The position numbers were made by a program, and so were the translations under genes. Below are positions 43,660-52,117 of a stretch of DNA of 64,000 bases, in pieces (the stretch's first letter is position 1; each line of letters starts with the position of its first letter). The DNA lies in contig NZ_NTMH01000054.1 in NCBI RefSeq assembly GCF_002307475.1, positions 62,001-126,000 on the forward strand. Direction: 5' to 3'. Under the pieces are notes generated by a model, which was given only the letters and a program-made list of their open reading frames with translations, had not been told where the DNA came from and did not search any database. Origin of the DNA: Pantoea allii. Lineage in GTDB: Bacteria; Pseudomonadota; Gammaproteobacteria; Enterobacterales; Enterobacteriaceae.

Positions 43660-45630
43660 ATGTTTAAGCGTCTTCTCTCTTCTCTGCGCAATAAAAACCA
43701 ACCCGCCGATACCGCACCAGACGAGCCCGCCCAAGAACGGGAGATGATTGTTGCTTACGATGCTCATGGACAGGAAATGTACATTGCACGCAATGAATGG
43801 CGTGAGAAGGTCTTTTTGCCGGATCTGGAAAAGAAGTGGGATGATGCGGACGCGTTGTACACCGCGATTCTGATGGGGTTGAAAGACGCCTTTGCTTCCG
43901 ATCTGGTTGCGGCAGCGGAGCGCCTGGTGGACATTGACAGCAATCCCGAGCGAAGTCATACCCTTCACGGCATCGTACTGATGAAAACCGGCCAACTGGA
44001 TGCGGCAGAACAAACCCTGCGCCAGGGAATCGATAAATCAGGCGCGACAGGAACCTTACTCACCAATCTGGCGAAAGTCTTTTCCGAGCGCGGTGAGGAT
44101 AAACAGGCAGATGAAACGCTCTGGCAGGCCATTCAAACGGACCCCAACCTCGACAATGGCTTACTCTGGTGGGCGAGCATCCAGCGCGAGCGGGGTGGTG
44201 ATGAGGCCTATATCGAGGGCTTACGCAGCATTGCCGCGATGCCGGGAAGCTGGCGGGCACAGCTCTGGATGGCCCGTTTTTATCTGGAGCATAACGAAAC
44301 CGACAAGGCTCGCGGACTTTATGACGAGGTACTGTCGGGTGGACGGTACGATTCTGACGCGCTGTATATGATCTCTGGTGACCTGGGGCGAAATGGCGAG
44401 ATTCCTCTTCTGATTTCGCTGGTTGTGCCTCATTACGATGTTCAAAAGCACGATCCTATGGCCGGTATAAATTTATTGCAGGCTTATCTTGAGCAGGACC
44501 AGACGGAGCAGGGGCTCAAGCTTCTTAACCAGCTGTATGCACTCAATTTTGCCCCGATCAAGCAGCATCTTGATTATTACAGACAAGCGTTTGAAGAGAA
44601 ACGTCGCCAAACGGAACCCGTTCAGCAGGTGGCGCCTGATGATGTGAAAATCACAACGTTATCTGTCACGCAGCCCATTTGGCATTACGGCTTATGCAAA
44701 GCCGACTGGCTGTTTAACCAAAAACCCGAAGAGACAGCGAAGATCGGTTTCTTTGTGTTATCAAAAATACCGGATGGATTAGCAGCCCAGGGCATACAGC
44801 GTGAAGACGAGCTTGGCCGCCTGTCGCGCGCGATTCCGCTCTATCTGGCTGAAGCCGCACATTACTGGAGTGATTATGCGGCGTGCACCTATTTTCTGAT
44901 GGCGGAGGGCCATGGTCCTGTTCTCACTGGCCAACCGATGGTGGGTGAGGATATTTATGAGATCCTGCCTCCTGACATGAAGTATGTGGTGACGGGGGAA
45001 ATTGGCTGCACTGGCGAGGGCGAACAGCGTCGTTGGCAGATTGCGTTGTCGCTGTGGAACTGTACCACGCGCAGTAAACAGTTGACTGAAACTGAAGAGG
45101 CAACGGATGCCGGGTTAGGCAACGTGATGCAGGAGCTGGAGCGAAAATTACTGATGCAGGCCGGCCTGAAGCGCGAACATCCACTGGATGCCTTTTATCA
45201 ACGTCCTCCGGCTGACGCGTTGCCCGTCTATCTGACCGGGCTGGGGCAATCGTTAATGCTGACGTTGCTGGCTAACCAACAGGTTCCGTATTCGGAGGTC
45301 TGGAATGAGCGCGCTATGTTGGACTGGCCGCTAGATATTGCCCGTCACTGGCCATCCCTGACTGCCGCTAAAATCATGTATCTTTCCGGGTTGGGCAAAG
45401 CTTTCGATTACCACTCCGAGGCCCTGCCGGGCTACCAGACATCCAGTCTGGAATGGATGAGAATAGAGAGCAGTCAACACAGCGTGATCACAGGACTCGC
45501 GCCGCTGATGTGGAAAATATTTGGCATCGAAGGTGAGATAAACTCACGCAGCCAACCTGCCGCGCCGGAGGCGCAGCGGCGCTATGAAGCGTGGTTGCAG
45601 CGTGTAGCGGAAAAGGCGATAACAGGCTAG
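43660..45630 (+). CDS. Large TPR-repeat protein of unknown function
   Basis: Uncharacterised cytosolic protein of 656 residues, no signal peptide or TM. The N-terminal part (FKRLLSSLRNKNQPAD) is basic and polar; residues about 50-310 form tetratricopeptide-like helical repeats (GIVLMKTGQLDAAEQTLRQG, ANLAKVFSERGEDKQADETL-like, LWMARFYLEHNETDKARGLY). The C-terminal half (about 330-640) is a separate domain with conserved-looking WHYGLCKADWLF, EAAHYWSDYAACTYFL and GLGQSLMLTLLANQQ. Start: AAGGA 11 bases before 43660; an ATG at 43630 lacks a ribosome-binding site. Monocistronic; I do not recognise the family's role. Confidence 0.82.
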   Translation: MFKRLLSSLRNKNQPADTAPDEPAQEREMIVAYDAHGQEMYIARNEWREKVFLPDLEKKWDDADALYTAILMGLKDAFASDLVAAAERLVDIDSNPERSHTLHGIVLMKTGQLDAAEQTLRQGIDKSGATGTLLTNLAKVFSERGEDKQADETLWQAIQTDPNLDNGLLWWASIQRERGGDEAYIEGLRSIAAMPGSWRAQLWMARFYLEHNETDKARGLYDEVLSGGRYDSDALYMISGDLGRNGEIPLLISLVVPHYDVQKHDPMAGINLLQAYLEQDQTEQGLKLLNQLYALNFAPIKQHLDYYRQAFEEKRRQTEPVQQVAPDDVKITTLSVTQPIWHYGLCKADWLFNQKPEETAKIGFFVLSKIPDGLAAQGIQREDELGRLSRAIPLYLAEAAHYWSDYAACTYFLMAEGHGPVLTGQPMVGEDIYEILPPDMKYVVTGEIGCTGEGEQRRWQIALSLWNCTTRSKQLTETEEATDAGLGNVMQELERKLLMQAGLKREHPLDAFYQRPPADALPVYLTGLGQSLMLTLLANQQVPYSEVWNERAMLDWPLDIARHWPSLTAAKIMYLSGLGKAFDYHSEALPGYQTSSLEWMRIESSQHSVITGLAPLMWKIFGIEGEINSRSQPAAPEAQRRYEAWLQRVAEKAITG

Positions 45631-46076
45631 TTTTCAGACGGCGGGTTCAAGATAACCTATGCTGTTGTTGAAATCGCTAGGCATGAAATGCACCTGGAAT
45701 CTGTTATCTGCTTCGTGCATGGGTGAAGTGCAGGCTTCGCGTGCCTTCGGGATTGGATCTGACGCCTTCCGTACTGGCCGCAAAGCAAAGGGCAGCCCAG
45801 ACCGGTCGCCCGCTGAATGCGGGCGGCGAGTATCCCTGTTTACTTCCTGAGCCTTGGCGGGTTTCAGGCTGGCTGATTCTGCGTATAGCCCGCCTCTGAG
45901 CATGCTGGTGGTGACAGCCATCACGGCATTTTAACGTTGCGTGATGGCGGGCATTGCGTCAGCAGCCACTAACCAGCGGGAGTGAATATTGCGATGACAT
46001 CGCAGCATAGTTAGTGAATACAAACCCTATATTTCATTGCAAAATCATCCCTTATCTTTTACCTGCAGGAACCGCG
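45631..46076 (+). repeat. Gene-poor interval, possible dispersed repeat or gene remnant
   Basis: Nothing in this 446-base stretch looks like an intact gene. Around 45790-45870 one forward frame reads MRAASIPVYFLSLGGFQAG after a stop codon; I recall this peptide string recurring as short hypothetical fragments in related genomes, which would fit a dispersed repeat, but I cannot verify that. A hairpin GCCCGC, seven bases, GCGGGC lies at about 45808-45826. Two overlapping frames of 63 and 96 codons on opposite strands are open here but lack ribosome-binding sites. Confidence 0.35.
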
Positions 46077-46850
46077 ATGCTGCCTCTGAAAATCTTCAGT
46101 CTCTGTTTTCTCACCGTGATTTTGCTGTCGCTTGCGGCCAGCCTGGCGCAAGCCACTCATGGTAACAACGCTACCGGCCAGGGTGGCTGGGCGACGGCTC
46201 GCCGGGATTCGGCTGGCGTTGCGCCCGATCCTCATGCTCATGCCAGTCAGGCTATTGTTCAGGTCTATGCCGCACCGACATACGGCTGGAAAGGCGCAAT
46301 CGCAGTGCATCCGTGGATTATCTTTAAACGTGCAGGTGAAACCCGCTATACACGTTACGAAGTGATTAGCTGGGGCAGTGGCGATAAAGTCAGGCGCAAT
46401 TCATCCCTGCCTGATGGCTACTGGTACGGAGCAAAACCGCGGCTGCTGGTTGAGCATCGCGGCCCCGATGCGCAAAAAATGATCCCGCAAATTGAAGCCG
46501 CCATAAAATCCTATCCCTGGCCTACCACCTATCATGCCTGGCCTGGACCCAACAGTAATACCTTTATGGCGCACATCGGTCGTAACGTGCCCGCCTTGCA
46601 GCTTGACTTGCCCGCCAACGCACTGGGAAAAGACTACCGGCCATTATGGCGTCCGGTGGGGTTACCGCCTTCAGGTCGTGGGGTTCAGGTGTCGATACTC
46701 GGCGTAGCAGGCATCACCTTAGGGGCGGAAGAGGGGATTGAATTCAATCTTTTGGGGTTAAGCGCGGGAATAGGCTTTTCCCCGTTTCGGTTGCGGCTGC
46801 CCTTTATCGGTGGTTTAGGCAGCAATAACCTGCAGGAAAATAAAATCTGA
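46077..46850 (+). CDS. DUF3750 domain periplasmic protein
   Basis: 257 residues with an N-terminal signal or anchor (FSLCFLTVILLSLAASLAQA). The body fits DUF3750: IVQVYAAPTYGWKGAIAVHP, WIIFKRAGETRYTRYEVISW, then YHAWPGPNSNTFMAHIGRNVP and GKDYRPLWRPVGLPPSGRG (each a separate visible block). The Pro-Gly-Pro-Asn-Ser-Asn block is the most conserved-looking and resembles a papain-like or permuted NlpC-type active region, but this is a guess. The start at 46077 follows GCAGGAA; an upstream ATG at 46014 has no good site. Function unknown. Confidence 0.82.
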   Translation: MLPLKIFSLCFLTVILLSLAASLAQATHGNNATGQGGWATARRDSAGVAPDPHAHASQAIVQVYAAPTYGWKGAIAVHPWIIFKRAGETRYTRYEVISWGSGDKVRRNSSLPDGYWYGAKPRLLVEHRGPDAQKMIPQIEAAIKSYPWPTTYHAWPGPNSNTFMAHIGRNVPALQLDLPANALGKDYRPLWRPVGLPPSGRGVQVSILGVAGITLGAEEGIEFNLLGLSAGIGFSPFRLRLPFIGGLGSNNLQENKI

Positions 46851-46880
46851 CGGCCGAATAGCCCGGAATAGGGCAATCAG

Positions 46881-46915
46881 AAAAGGTTACCCGGAAGCCA
46901 GGCTCCCGGGTAACC
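46881..46915 (-). terminator. Terminator for the YodC-like gene
   Basis: GGTTACCCGG ... CCGGGTAACC, a perfect 10-bp outer stem continued inward by AGCC/GGCT after one mismatch. Read on the minus strand it ends CCTTTTC, placing a short T tract downstream of the YodC-like stop. Confidence 0.75.
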
Positions 46916-46967
46916 GAATGGCCGGTTGCCTTAACCGTTGCGGTCGGTGTGAGTCACGTCATCCCTT

Positions 46968-47147
46968 TTAACAGACGCCAAAATCGCCCTCTTCATGGTA
47001 GAGATTGACGCTTTCTGCGTTAACTTCAATTTCCTTTTTGCTGGCATCGTCCACGCGAGCGCACCACAGTGTTTCACCATCGGCACGCAGTACGACCATT
47101 TTGGGTCCGCCCGTTTTCGCTTGTACCAGGTCATCAGTTTTAAACAT
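46968..47147 (-). CDS. DUF2158 (YodC-like) small protein, 59 residues
   Basis: Translating the minus strand gives a 59-residue protein opening MFKTDDLVQAKTGGPKMVVL and ending HEEGDFGVC. This fits the DUF2158 family (E. coli YodC 60 residues: VKEGGPRM and a central Cys-Arg-Trp strand); here the corresponding elements are AKTGGPKMVV and TLWCARVDD. The ribosome-binding site GGAGGAAAT before the ATG is near-perfect, and a strong hairpin follows, so this is very likely a true gene. A longer frame overlapping in another register is a shadow. These proteins are small beta-sheet proteins of unknown function. Confidence 0.85.
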   Translation of the reverse strand: MFKTDDLVQAKTGGPKMVVLRADGETLWCARVDDASKKEIEVNAESVNLYHEEGDFGVC

Positions 47148-47292
47148 ATTTCCTCCGTTGTTATCTTCGATTGTCGTCCATCACGTCAGGCTGACACTTT
47201 TTTGCGTAATCCTTTCCATTTTAGTCGCAACCTGTTTTACCTGCCGCCATACAGCCCGCATGCTGCCCCTGTACCGCACGAATGACACTTTA

Positions 47293-47329
47293 GTTGTCAG
47301 TTGACAACCCTCTAAAAACAAGGGATGAT
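47293..47329 (+). promoter_or_regulatory. Promoter with perfect palindrome, toxin/antitoxin-like operon
   Basis: GTTGTCA, GT, TGACAAC at 47293-47308 is a perfect 7-2-7 inverted repeat. It covers a consensus -35 TTGACA (47301-47306); a -10-like GATGAT follows at 17-base spacing (47324-47329). A repressor on the palindrome would block RNA polymerase directly, as in autoregulated two-gene modules whose second product is a DNA-binding protein. Confidence 0.7.
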
Positions 47330-47336
47330 AGGCGCC

Positions 47337-47600
47337 ATGGTGGACAGAAAGCGACATCCCAGCAAAGAGATTGAAGCCGCCTTATGTTACGCAGAATCAC
47401 AGGGGTGGCTCGTGGTGGCTACGGGTCATCACGCATGGGGCAAAATGTACTGTCCGGCAAATCTGTCGACGTGCCGCTGTGGGGAATACTGTCTGACCTG
47501 TATCTGGCGCACCCCAAAAAATGCCCATAACCATGCCAGAGCGCTGCGGCGCGTAGTAGATAACTGTACCGTTACTGATACGTTAAAAAGAGGGAATTAA
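47337..47600 (+). CDS. Small Cys/His-rich protein, candidate toxin-like partner
   Basis: 87 residues from ATG 47337 (ATG 47325 would add four). Two parts are visible: an N-terminal segment SKEIEAALCYAESQGWLVVA followed by GHHAWGKMYC, which resembles the HicA-type helix-strand pattern with an exposed histidine pair, and a Cys-rich patch (YCPANLSTCRCGEYCLTCIW) likely to bind zinc. It is followed after one base by a gene for a DNA-binding protein, and the operator palindrome precedes it. By architecture it could be the toxin half of a type II module, but the match to HicA is loose and I would not assign a family firmly. Confidence 0.6.
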   Translation: MVDRKRHPSKEIEAALCYAESQGWLVVATGHHAWGKMYCPANLSTCRCGEYCLTCIWRTPKNAHNHARALRRVVDNCTVTDTLKRGN

Positions 47601-47601
47601 T

Positions 47602-48105
47602 ATGACGGAATATCATTTCATCTTGCGGTTTGAATTGCCTGAATCAGCGGGGTCCATTGATGCGTTACTGGAAAAACTGGCGGAGGCAGGATGCGATGAT
47701 GCATTGGTCGGTGCCGGTGTGGCAGGCAAGCTGGCGCTGGAATTTACGCGCCACGCCGACTCGGCGAGCCACGCACTCAGCAGTGCGATAGCAGATGTGC
47801 AGTCTGCTATTCCTGGCGCATTGATGGTTGAAGCCGCGCCTGATTTTGTCGGCTTAACTGATGTTGCAGACCTGATTGGTGTATCACGTCAGAACATGCG
47901 CAAACTGATGCTGACGCACAGCAAACAGTTTCCGTTACCGGTACACGATGGCAAAACGGCTATCTGGCATTTAGCTGATGTGCTGGAGTGGCTGGGGCAG
48001 CGCAATCACTACCAGTTGCCCGCAGTCACCTGCGAACTGGCACAGGTGACACGTCGGCTGAATGTCATGGGATCGCTGCAGCGCTACGGTTATCAAAACC
48101 AGTAA
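47602..48105 (+). CDS. HTH (AlpA/excisionase-like) DNA-binding protein, candidate antitoxin/autorepressor
   Basis: 167 residues. The N-terminal domain (about 1-85, MTEYHFILRFELPESAGSID) looks like a small alpha/beta fold. A winged helix-turn-helix follows at about 92-140: VGLTDVADLIGVSRQNMRKL then PLPVHDGKTAIWHLADVLEW, the classic MerR/AlpA-excisionase pattern. The C-terminal tail is helical. Translation starts one base after the upstream stop (TAATATG), so the two are coupled. It most likely binds the palindrome at 47293-47308. Its stop abuts the convergent mgtE stop with no terminator between. Confidence 0.72.
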   Translation: MTEYHFILRFELPESAGSIDALLEKLAEAGCDDALVGAGVAGKLALEFTRHADSASHALSSAIADVQSAIPGALMVEAAPDFVGLTDVADLIGVSRQNMRKLMLTHSKQFPLPVHDGKTAIWHLADVLEWLGQRNHYQLPAVTCELAQVTRRLNVMGSLQRYGYQNQ

Positions 48106-49539
48106 TCAATGCGGTATCAGGAAGATCGTCGCCAGGCCCAGGAAAATAAAAAAACCACCGGTATCGGTGATGGCGGTAATTAATACACTGGAGCCCACGG
48201 CGGGATCGCGTTTCATTTTGGTCATGACCAGCGGCACCATCACACCCATTATGGCTGCCAGCAGAAGATTCAGCACCATGGCCAGCATCATCACGCCGCC
48301 CAGCGCCATGTTGTCGTACATAAGCCAGGTGATACCGCCCATAATCGCGCCCCAGAACAGGCCGTTGATCAAGGCTACGCCGAGTTCGCGCATAAACAGG
48401 AACGAGAAGTTGCCCGGTTCAACCTGATGCAGCGCAAGGGCGCGAACAATCATCGTGATGGTCTGATTGCCGGTATTACCGCCAATACCGGCAATAATCG
48501 GCATTAACGTGGCAAGGGCGACAATTTGCGAGATAGTGTTTTCAAACAAGCCAATGACGCGGGATGCAACAAACGCCGTACATAAATTGATCGCCAGCCA
48601 GGCCCAGCGATTACGCACAGATTTACGCACCGGGGCGAAAACATCCTCTTCCTGGCTAATCCCGCCCATTTTACGGATATTGCTTTCGTTCTCTTTGTTG
48701 ACCAGGTCGACAACGTCTTCAATGGTAATACGGCCAATAAGTTTACCCTGCGCATCGGTCACCGCCGCTGAGATCAGGTTATAACGTTCAAAGGCACTGG
48801 CCGCGTCTTCGGCTTTGTCGTCGAGCTGAAAGGTGGTGGGATGCGAATTCATCACGTCGCTCACCATGGTCTTAGGTTTGTTCAGCAGGATATCGGTTAG
48901 CAGTAGCTCGCCCAGCAGCTGATTGTTTTCATTGGTGATGAAGATTTTGTCTGTGCCATCCGGCATGCTTTTGCCTTTACGCAAAAAGCGCTGCACAGTG
49001 GCTAATGTGACGTCCTCGCGTACCGTGAGGATATTAAAGTCCATGACCCGACCCACGCGATCACGGTCAAACTGCATCACGCTCAGGATGCGTGCTCGCA
49101 GGTTCGGCTCCAGAGAGGTCAGCAGGCGTCCTGTAAGGTCGCGCGGCAGATAACGCACCAGCCAGGCCTGATCGTCAATATCCAGCGGTTCCATCGCCTG
49201 CAGGATGGCGCGATCGCTCATCTCTTCGGTCAGGCTGTCCCAGACGGTTTCTGAGGCTTCAACCAGTACGCGGCCGCGTTTTTCACCCGGAACCAGGCTC
49301 CAGAGCGCCAGTCGGGCTTCTTCAGGCAAGGCTTCAAGAATATCGGCAAGGTCAGCGGCGTGAAGCTGGCTGATGTCTTGCTGGAGTATTTCCCGATGTA
49401 TCACATTTTCACGTTGCTGCTCAGGGGAAAGATGACTGGCTTTATCCAGTAATTCATCCACAAGGTCGTGCTCATTGAGCAGCAGCGTCAGAATACGATG
49501 ACGAATTTCACTTAAACGTTGAGAGTGTGAGGCAGACAC
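48106..49539 (-). CDS. mgtE: Magnesium transporter MgtE
   Basis: Mg2+ channel of 477 residues. Order of domains: N-terminal superhelical MgtE_N (about 20-140, DISQLHAADLADILEALP), two CBS domains (about 145-270, LLTDILLNKPKTMVSDVM and IGRITIEDVVDLVNKEN) that sense cytosolic Mg, and five TM segments with the pore motif ATLMPIIAGIGGNTGNQTIT and the late ITAITDTGGFFIFLGL. Start is GTG at 49539 with AAAGGGA six bases upstream; the longer in-frame extension to 49617 has no good site. E. coli K-12 lacks MgtE, so this is an accessory relative to that reference. Confidence 0.92.
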   Translation of the reverse strand: MSASHSQRLSEIRHRILTLLLNEHDLVDELLDKASHLSPEQQRENVIHREILQQDISQLHAADLADILEALPEEARLALWSLVPGEKRGRVLVEASETVWDSLTEEMSDRAILQAMEPLDIDDQAWLVRYLPRDLTGRLLTSLEPNLRARILSVMQFDRDRVGRVMDFNILTVREDVTLATVQRFLRKGKSMPDGTDKIFITNENNQLLGELLLTDILLNKPKTMVSDVMNSHPTTFQLDDKAEDAASAFERYNLISAAVTDAQGKLIGRITIEDVVDLVNKENESNIRKMGGISQEEDVFAPVRKSVRNRWAWLAINLCTAFVASRVIGLFENTISQIVALATLMPIIAGIGGNTGNQTITMIVRALALHQVEPGNFSFLFMRELGVALINGLFWGAIMGGITWLMYDNMALGGVMMLAMVLNLLLAAIMGVMVPLVMTKMKRDPAVGSSVLITAITDTGGFFIFLGLATIFLIPH

Positions 49540-49663
49540 ATTGCATCCCTTTAGTCTGAAAGCACCTGCACGAAGTGTAGCGTTTTGACTGGAAAAGGGA
49601 TGTAAAAAATGGCGCAAGCAGCGGGATTGCGCGTCGTTTAATCAGGTTAATGAAACCTTTCGA

Positions 49664-49849
49664 TTAACGACTGTCAGAAAGCGTCGTGATCACCGGCGGT
49701 GATTCAGTTTGTTTTTGCTGGTGATGCTCGAAGGCCGCAGGCAGGATAAAAACGAGGCGACTAAACAGAATGATAAAACTGATCAGTAAAACAATCCGCG
49801 TCATGCTGACGCTTTTTTTACGTCTTCGTGGAGAAAGGGCGCTGTTCAC
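49664..49849 (-). CDS. yfgG: YfgG (DUF2633) small membrane protein
   Basis: 61 residues with a basic N terminus (SPRRRKKSVS), then MTRIVLLISFIILFSRLVFI, one TM helix nearly identical to E. coli YfgG, and a short polar C-terminal tail. Start is GTG with AGGAA nine bases upstream. E. coli YfgG is linked to nickel and cobalt stress resistance in screens. It lies near ppx as in E. coli, where yfgF separates them; here tehB occupies that spot instead. Confidence 0.8.
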   Translation of the reverse strand: MNSALSPRRRKKSVSMTRIVLLISFIILFSRLVFILPAAFEHHQQKQTESPPVITTLSDSR

Positions 49850-49947
49850 GCAGGGTAATTCCTGTAATAACCCAAACCGGGCGACAGCAATATTTAGTCA
49901 CAGTCGCCCAGTGAAATCAACCGTTGTTTAAAAAAAACACAACTGTG

Positions 49948-50547
49948 TTAATAACTGGCTTTCTGCGCCAACAGCGTGGCAAAGCGGCAGTTAATCCGGT
50001 TGCCGTTTTCATCTTTGCGATGTAGCTGTCCCCAGTTTTCGTTGTACTTCACAATATGCCAGTTGCGGTAGTAATGACTTAACTCACCCGATTTAAAAGC
50101 AAAAGGGAAGTCAGACGGGCAGGGCGCGTCCTCGGTATTCATGGCCGCAACAATCAGGTTAAAGCCGTTTTTCACCGTACAGGCCTGCATATCGGCAATA
50201 AGCTGCGGGATCGTTCCCGGTTGTAAAAACATCATTACCACGGTGGAGAGCACCACTTGGTAGGCTCCACTAAAACGCACCTGGTTCAGATCCTGTTGGG
50301 CCGTATGAATGCCGGTCAGGCCTTCGGTGGCAATAATGTGATTCAGGCGATCCAGGCTGGCGGTATTATGGTCCCAGGCCGTGACTTCAAAACCATGTTG
50401 ATTCAGGAACAGCGTGTTACGCCCGCTTCCGCATCCCAGATCAAGCGCTTTTCCGGGCGTCAACTGAGGTAAGGCTTCGACCACTTCAGAATGGGTCGGT
50501 GTTAAGCCATAGGTCTCGGCAAAATAATTATCGGTTCGTAATGTCAT
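49948..50547 (-). CDS. tehB: Tellurite/selenite methyltransferase TehB
   Basis: SAM-dependent methyltransferase of 199 residues (E. coli 197). The SAM motif LDLGCGSGRNTLFLNQHGFEVTAWDHN is visible in parts, followed by LSTVVMMFLQPGTIPQLIADMQ and NCRFATLLAQK, as in E. coli. It detoxifies tellurite and selenium oxyanions by methylation. The start MTLRTDNYFAETYGLT at 50547 is chosen because it matches the family; an extension to 50586 is possible. In E. coli tehB follows tehA; no tehA is present here, and the gene replaces yfgF between yfgG and ppx. Confidence 0.9.
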   Translation of the reverse strand: MTLRTDNYFAETYGLTPTHSEVVEALPQLTPGKALDLGCGSGRNTLFLNQHGFEVTAWDHNTASLDRLNHIIATEGLTGIHTAQQDLNQVRFSGAYQVVLSTVVMMFLQPGTIPQLIADMQACTVKNGFNLIVAAMNTEDAPCPSDFPFAFKSGELSHYYRNWHIVKYNENWGQLHRKDENGNRINCRFATLLAQKASY

Positions 50548-50588
50548 CGTCGTCGGTTCAGTGATGCGGGCAGTCAATGCCCGCATTG

Positions 50589-52112
50589 TCAGGCTTCTGC
50601 GAGAATCAGTTTCCAGCCGGTTACTTCATCCCAGTAGGTTTGCTCACGCTCAAGATCGAGTTGCACCAGGTTATTCTGATTGAAATAGCCTGCCGGGAAG
50701 GTGAGCGTCCAGTGACCGTCATCGCAGGTCAGTTTTAACGAATCCGGGCGCGTCGTGGCCTGGCGCTGGTTGTTCAGTAAGGTGCCCAGACGAAGCAGAA
50801 AGATCAGGGGTAAAAACTGCTTCTTCTTGAACAGCGTCACGCGTGGCAGCTCATCCACCTTCACCGCTTTACGGTGAAATCTGACCAGCGCCGCCAACAG
50901 CATTTGCTGATCCTGATTGAAGCCCGGCAGGTTAGTGTTCTGCAAAATATAGGCAGAATGGCGCTGTAAACCACTGTGGTTAATGGTCAGCCCGACCTCA
51001 TGCAACATGGCTGCCCATTTTAACAGCGCAGCCAGCTGTGGATTCGCCAGTTTGGGATTTTGATCGCGCCACTGCAGATAAAGCTGTTCAGTCGTTTCCA
51101 GTACGCGCCGGGCCTGATCGCTGTCGATGGCATAGTGATTAGCCAGGCTCTGGGCTGTACGGCTGCGAATATCCTGATGACGGAAACGGCCTTCCATTTC
51201 ATACAGCACGCCTTCCCGGAGGGCGCCATCACTCAGCGTCAGCTCACGGATGGCGAGTGCATCAAACACGCCACAGAGAATGGCTAAGCCGGGAACAAAT
51301 ACGCTTTTACGCTCTTCAGACAGACCCGGCAGACTCAGCGCCGCAAAGGATTTGTGCTTAATGACTTCATCGTAAAGCATGGTCAGGCGCTCGGGCGTAA
51401 TCAGCTTCTCTTTCTCGCCCATGGCCAGCAGCACTTCGCAGGCCGCTTTGATGGTGCCCGATGCGCCCAGCGCATACTGCCAGCCGTGCAGACGATACTG
51501 CCACGCCAGCGTTTCCAGCTTTTGAGTGGCGGCCAGGCGAGCACGACGAAAATTCTCTACGCTGATTTCACCGCCAGGGAAATAAAGCTGGGCAAAACTG
51601 ACGCAGCCCATACGACGGCTTTCCACCAGTTGCGGCTCAAAATCCTCGCCGATAACCAATTCCGTTGACCCGCCGCCGATGTCGATCACCAGCTTGCGGC
51701 CTTTTTCTGGCTGAGTATGCTCGACGCCCATAAAAATCAGACGAGCTTCTTCGTGGCCGGAAATCACCTCAATCGGATAGGGAATGACCTCTGCCGCACG
51801 CTGCAAAAAGGTTTCGGCGTTCACCGCCTGACGTAACGTATGGGTGCCCACAATCGTCACGTTGCTGGCGTTAAAGCCCTGCAGGCGTTCAGCAAACAGC
51901 GCCAGGCAGTTCAGCCCGCGTTCCATTGCCTCTTCGCTCAGGTAATTTTTGGCATCCAGACCATCGGCCAGATGGACCCGTTGCTTCAGACGCCCCAGAA
52001 CCTGCAAAGCACCATCCACCACGCGGGCAATTACCATGTGGAAACTATTGGAACCAAGGTCAATTGCCGCAAACTCTTGAGGTTTCGGCGTACTTTTTTG
52101 GGAGATTGGCAT
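50589..52112 (-). CDS. ppx: Exopolyphosphatase
   Basis: 507 residues (E. coli 513). Removes terminal phosphate from polyphosphate chains. The ASKHA phosphate-binding motif EFAAIDLGSNSFHMVIAR opens the protein; GGGSTELVIG and GHEEARLIFMG follow. The C-terminal HD-like domain contains AAMLHEVGLTINHSGLQRHS. Five bases separate it from the upstream ppk, and the two form the polyP operon as in E. coli. Confidence 0.97.
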   Translation of the reverse strand: MPISQKSTPKPQEFAAIDLGSNSFHMVIARVVDGALQVLGRLKQRVHLADGLDAKNYLSEEAMERGLNCLALFAERLQGFNASNVTIVGTHTLRQAVNAETFLQRAAEVIPYPIEVISGHEEARLIFMGVEHTQPEKGRKLVIDIGGGSTELVIGEDFEPQLVESRRMGCVSFAQLYFPGGEISVENFRRARLAATQKLETLAWQYRLHGWQYALGASGTIKAACEVLLAMGEKEKLITPERLTMLYDEVIKHKSFAALSLPGLSEERKSVFVPGLAILCGVFDALAIRELTLSDGALREGVLYEMEGRFRHQDIRSRTAQSLANHYAIDSDQARRVLETTEQLYLQWRDQNPKLANPQLAALLKWAAMLHEVGLTINHSGLQRHSAYILQNTNLPGFNQDQQMLLAALVRFHRKAVKVDELPRVTLFKKKQFLPLIFLLRLGTLLNNQRQATTRPDSLKLTCDDGHWTLTFPAGYFNQNNLVQLDLEREQTYWDEVTGWKLILAEA

Positions 52113-52117
52113 AGGCG

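Noticed and set aside
45634..45924. 96-codon minus frame and overlapping 63-codon plus frame in the 45.6-46 kb gap
   Set aside because: No ribosome-binding site on either; Arg/Pro/Ser-rich composition typical of non-coding GC-rich DNA; treated as a remnant or repeat instead.
46931..47134. 67-codon minus frame over the YodC-like gene
   Set aside because: It is in another register; the 59-residue frame has the ribosome-binding site and family match.
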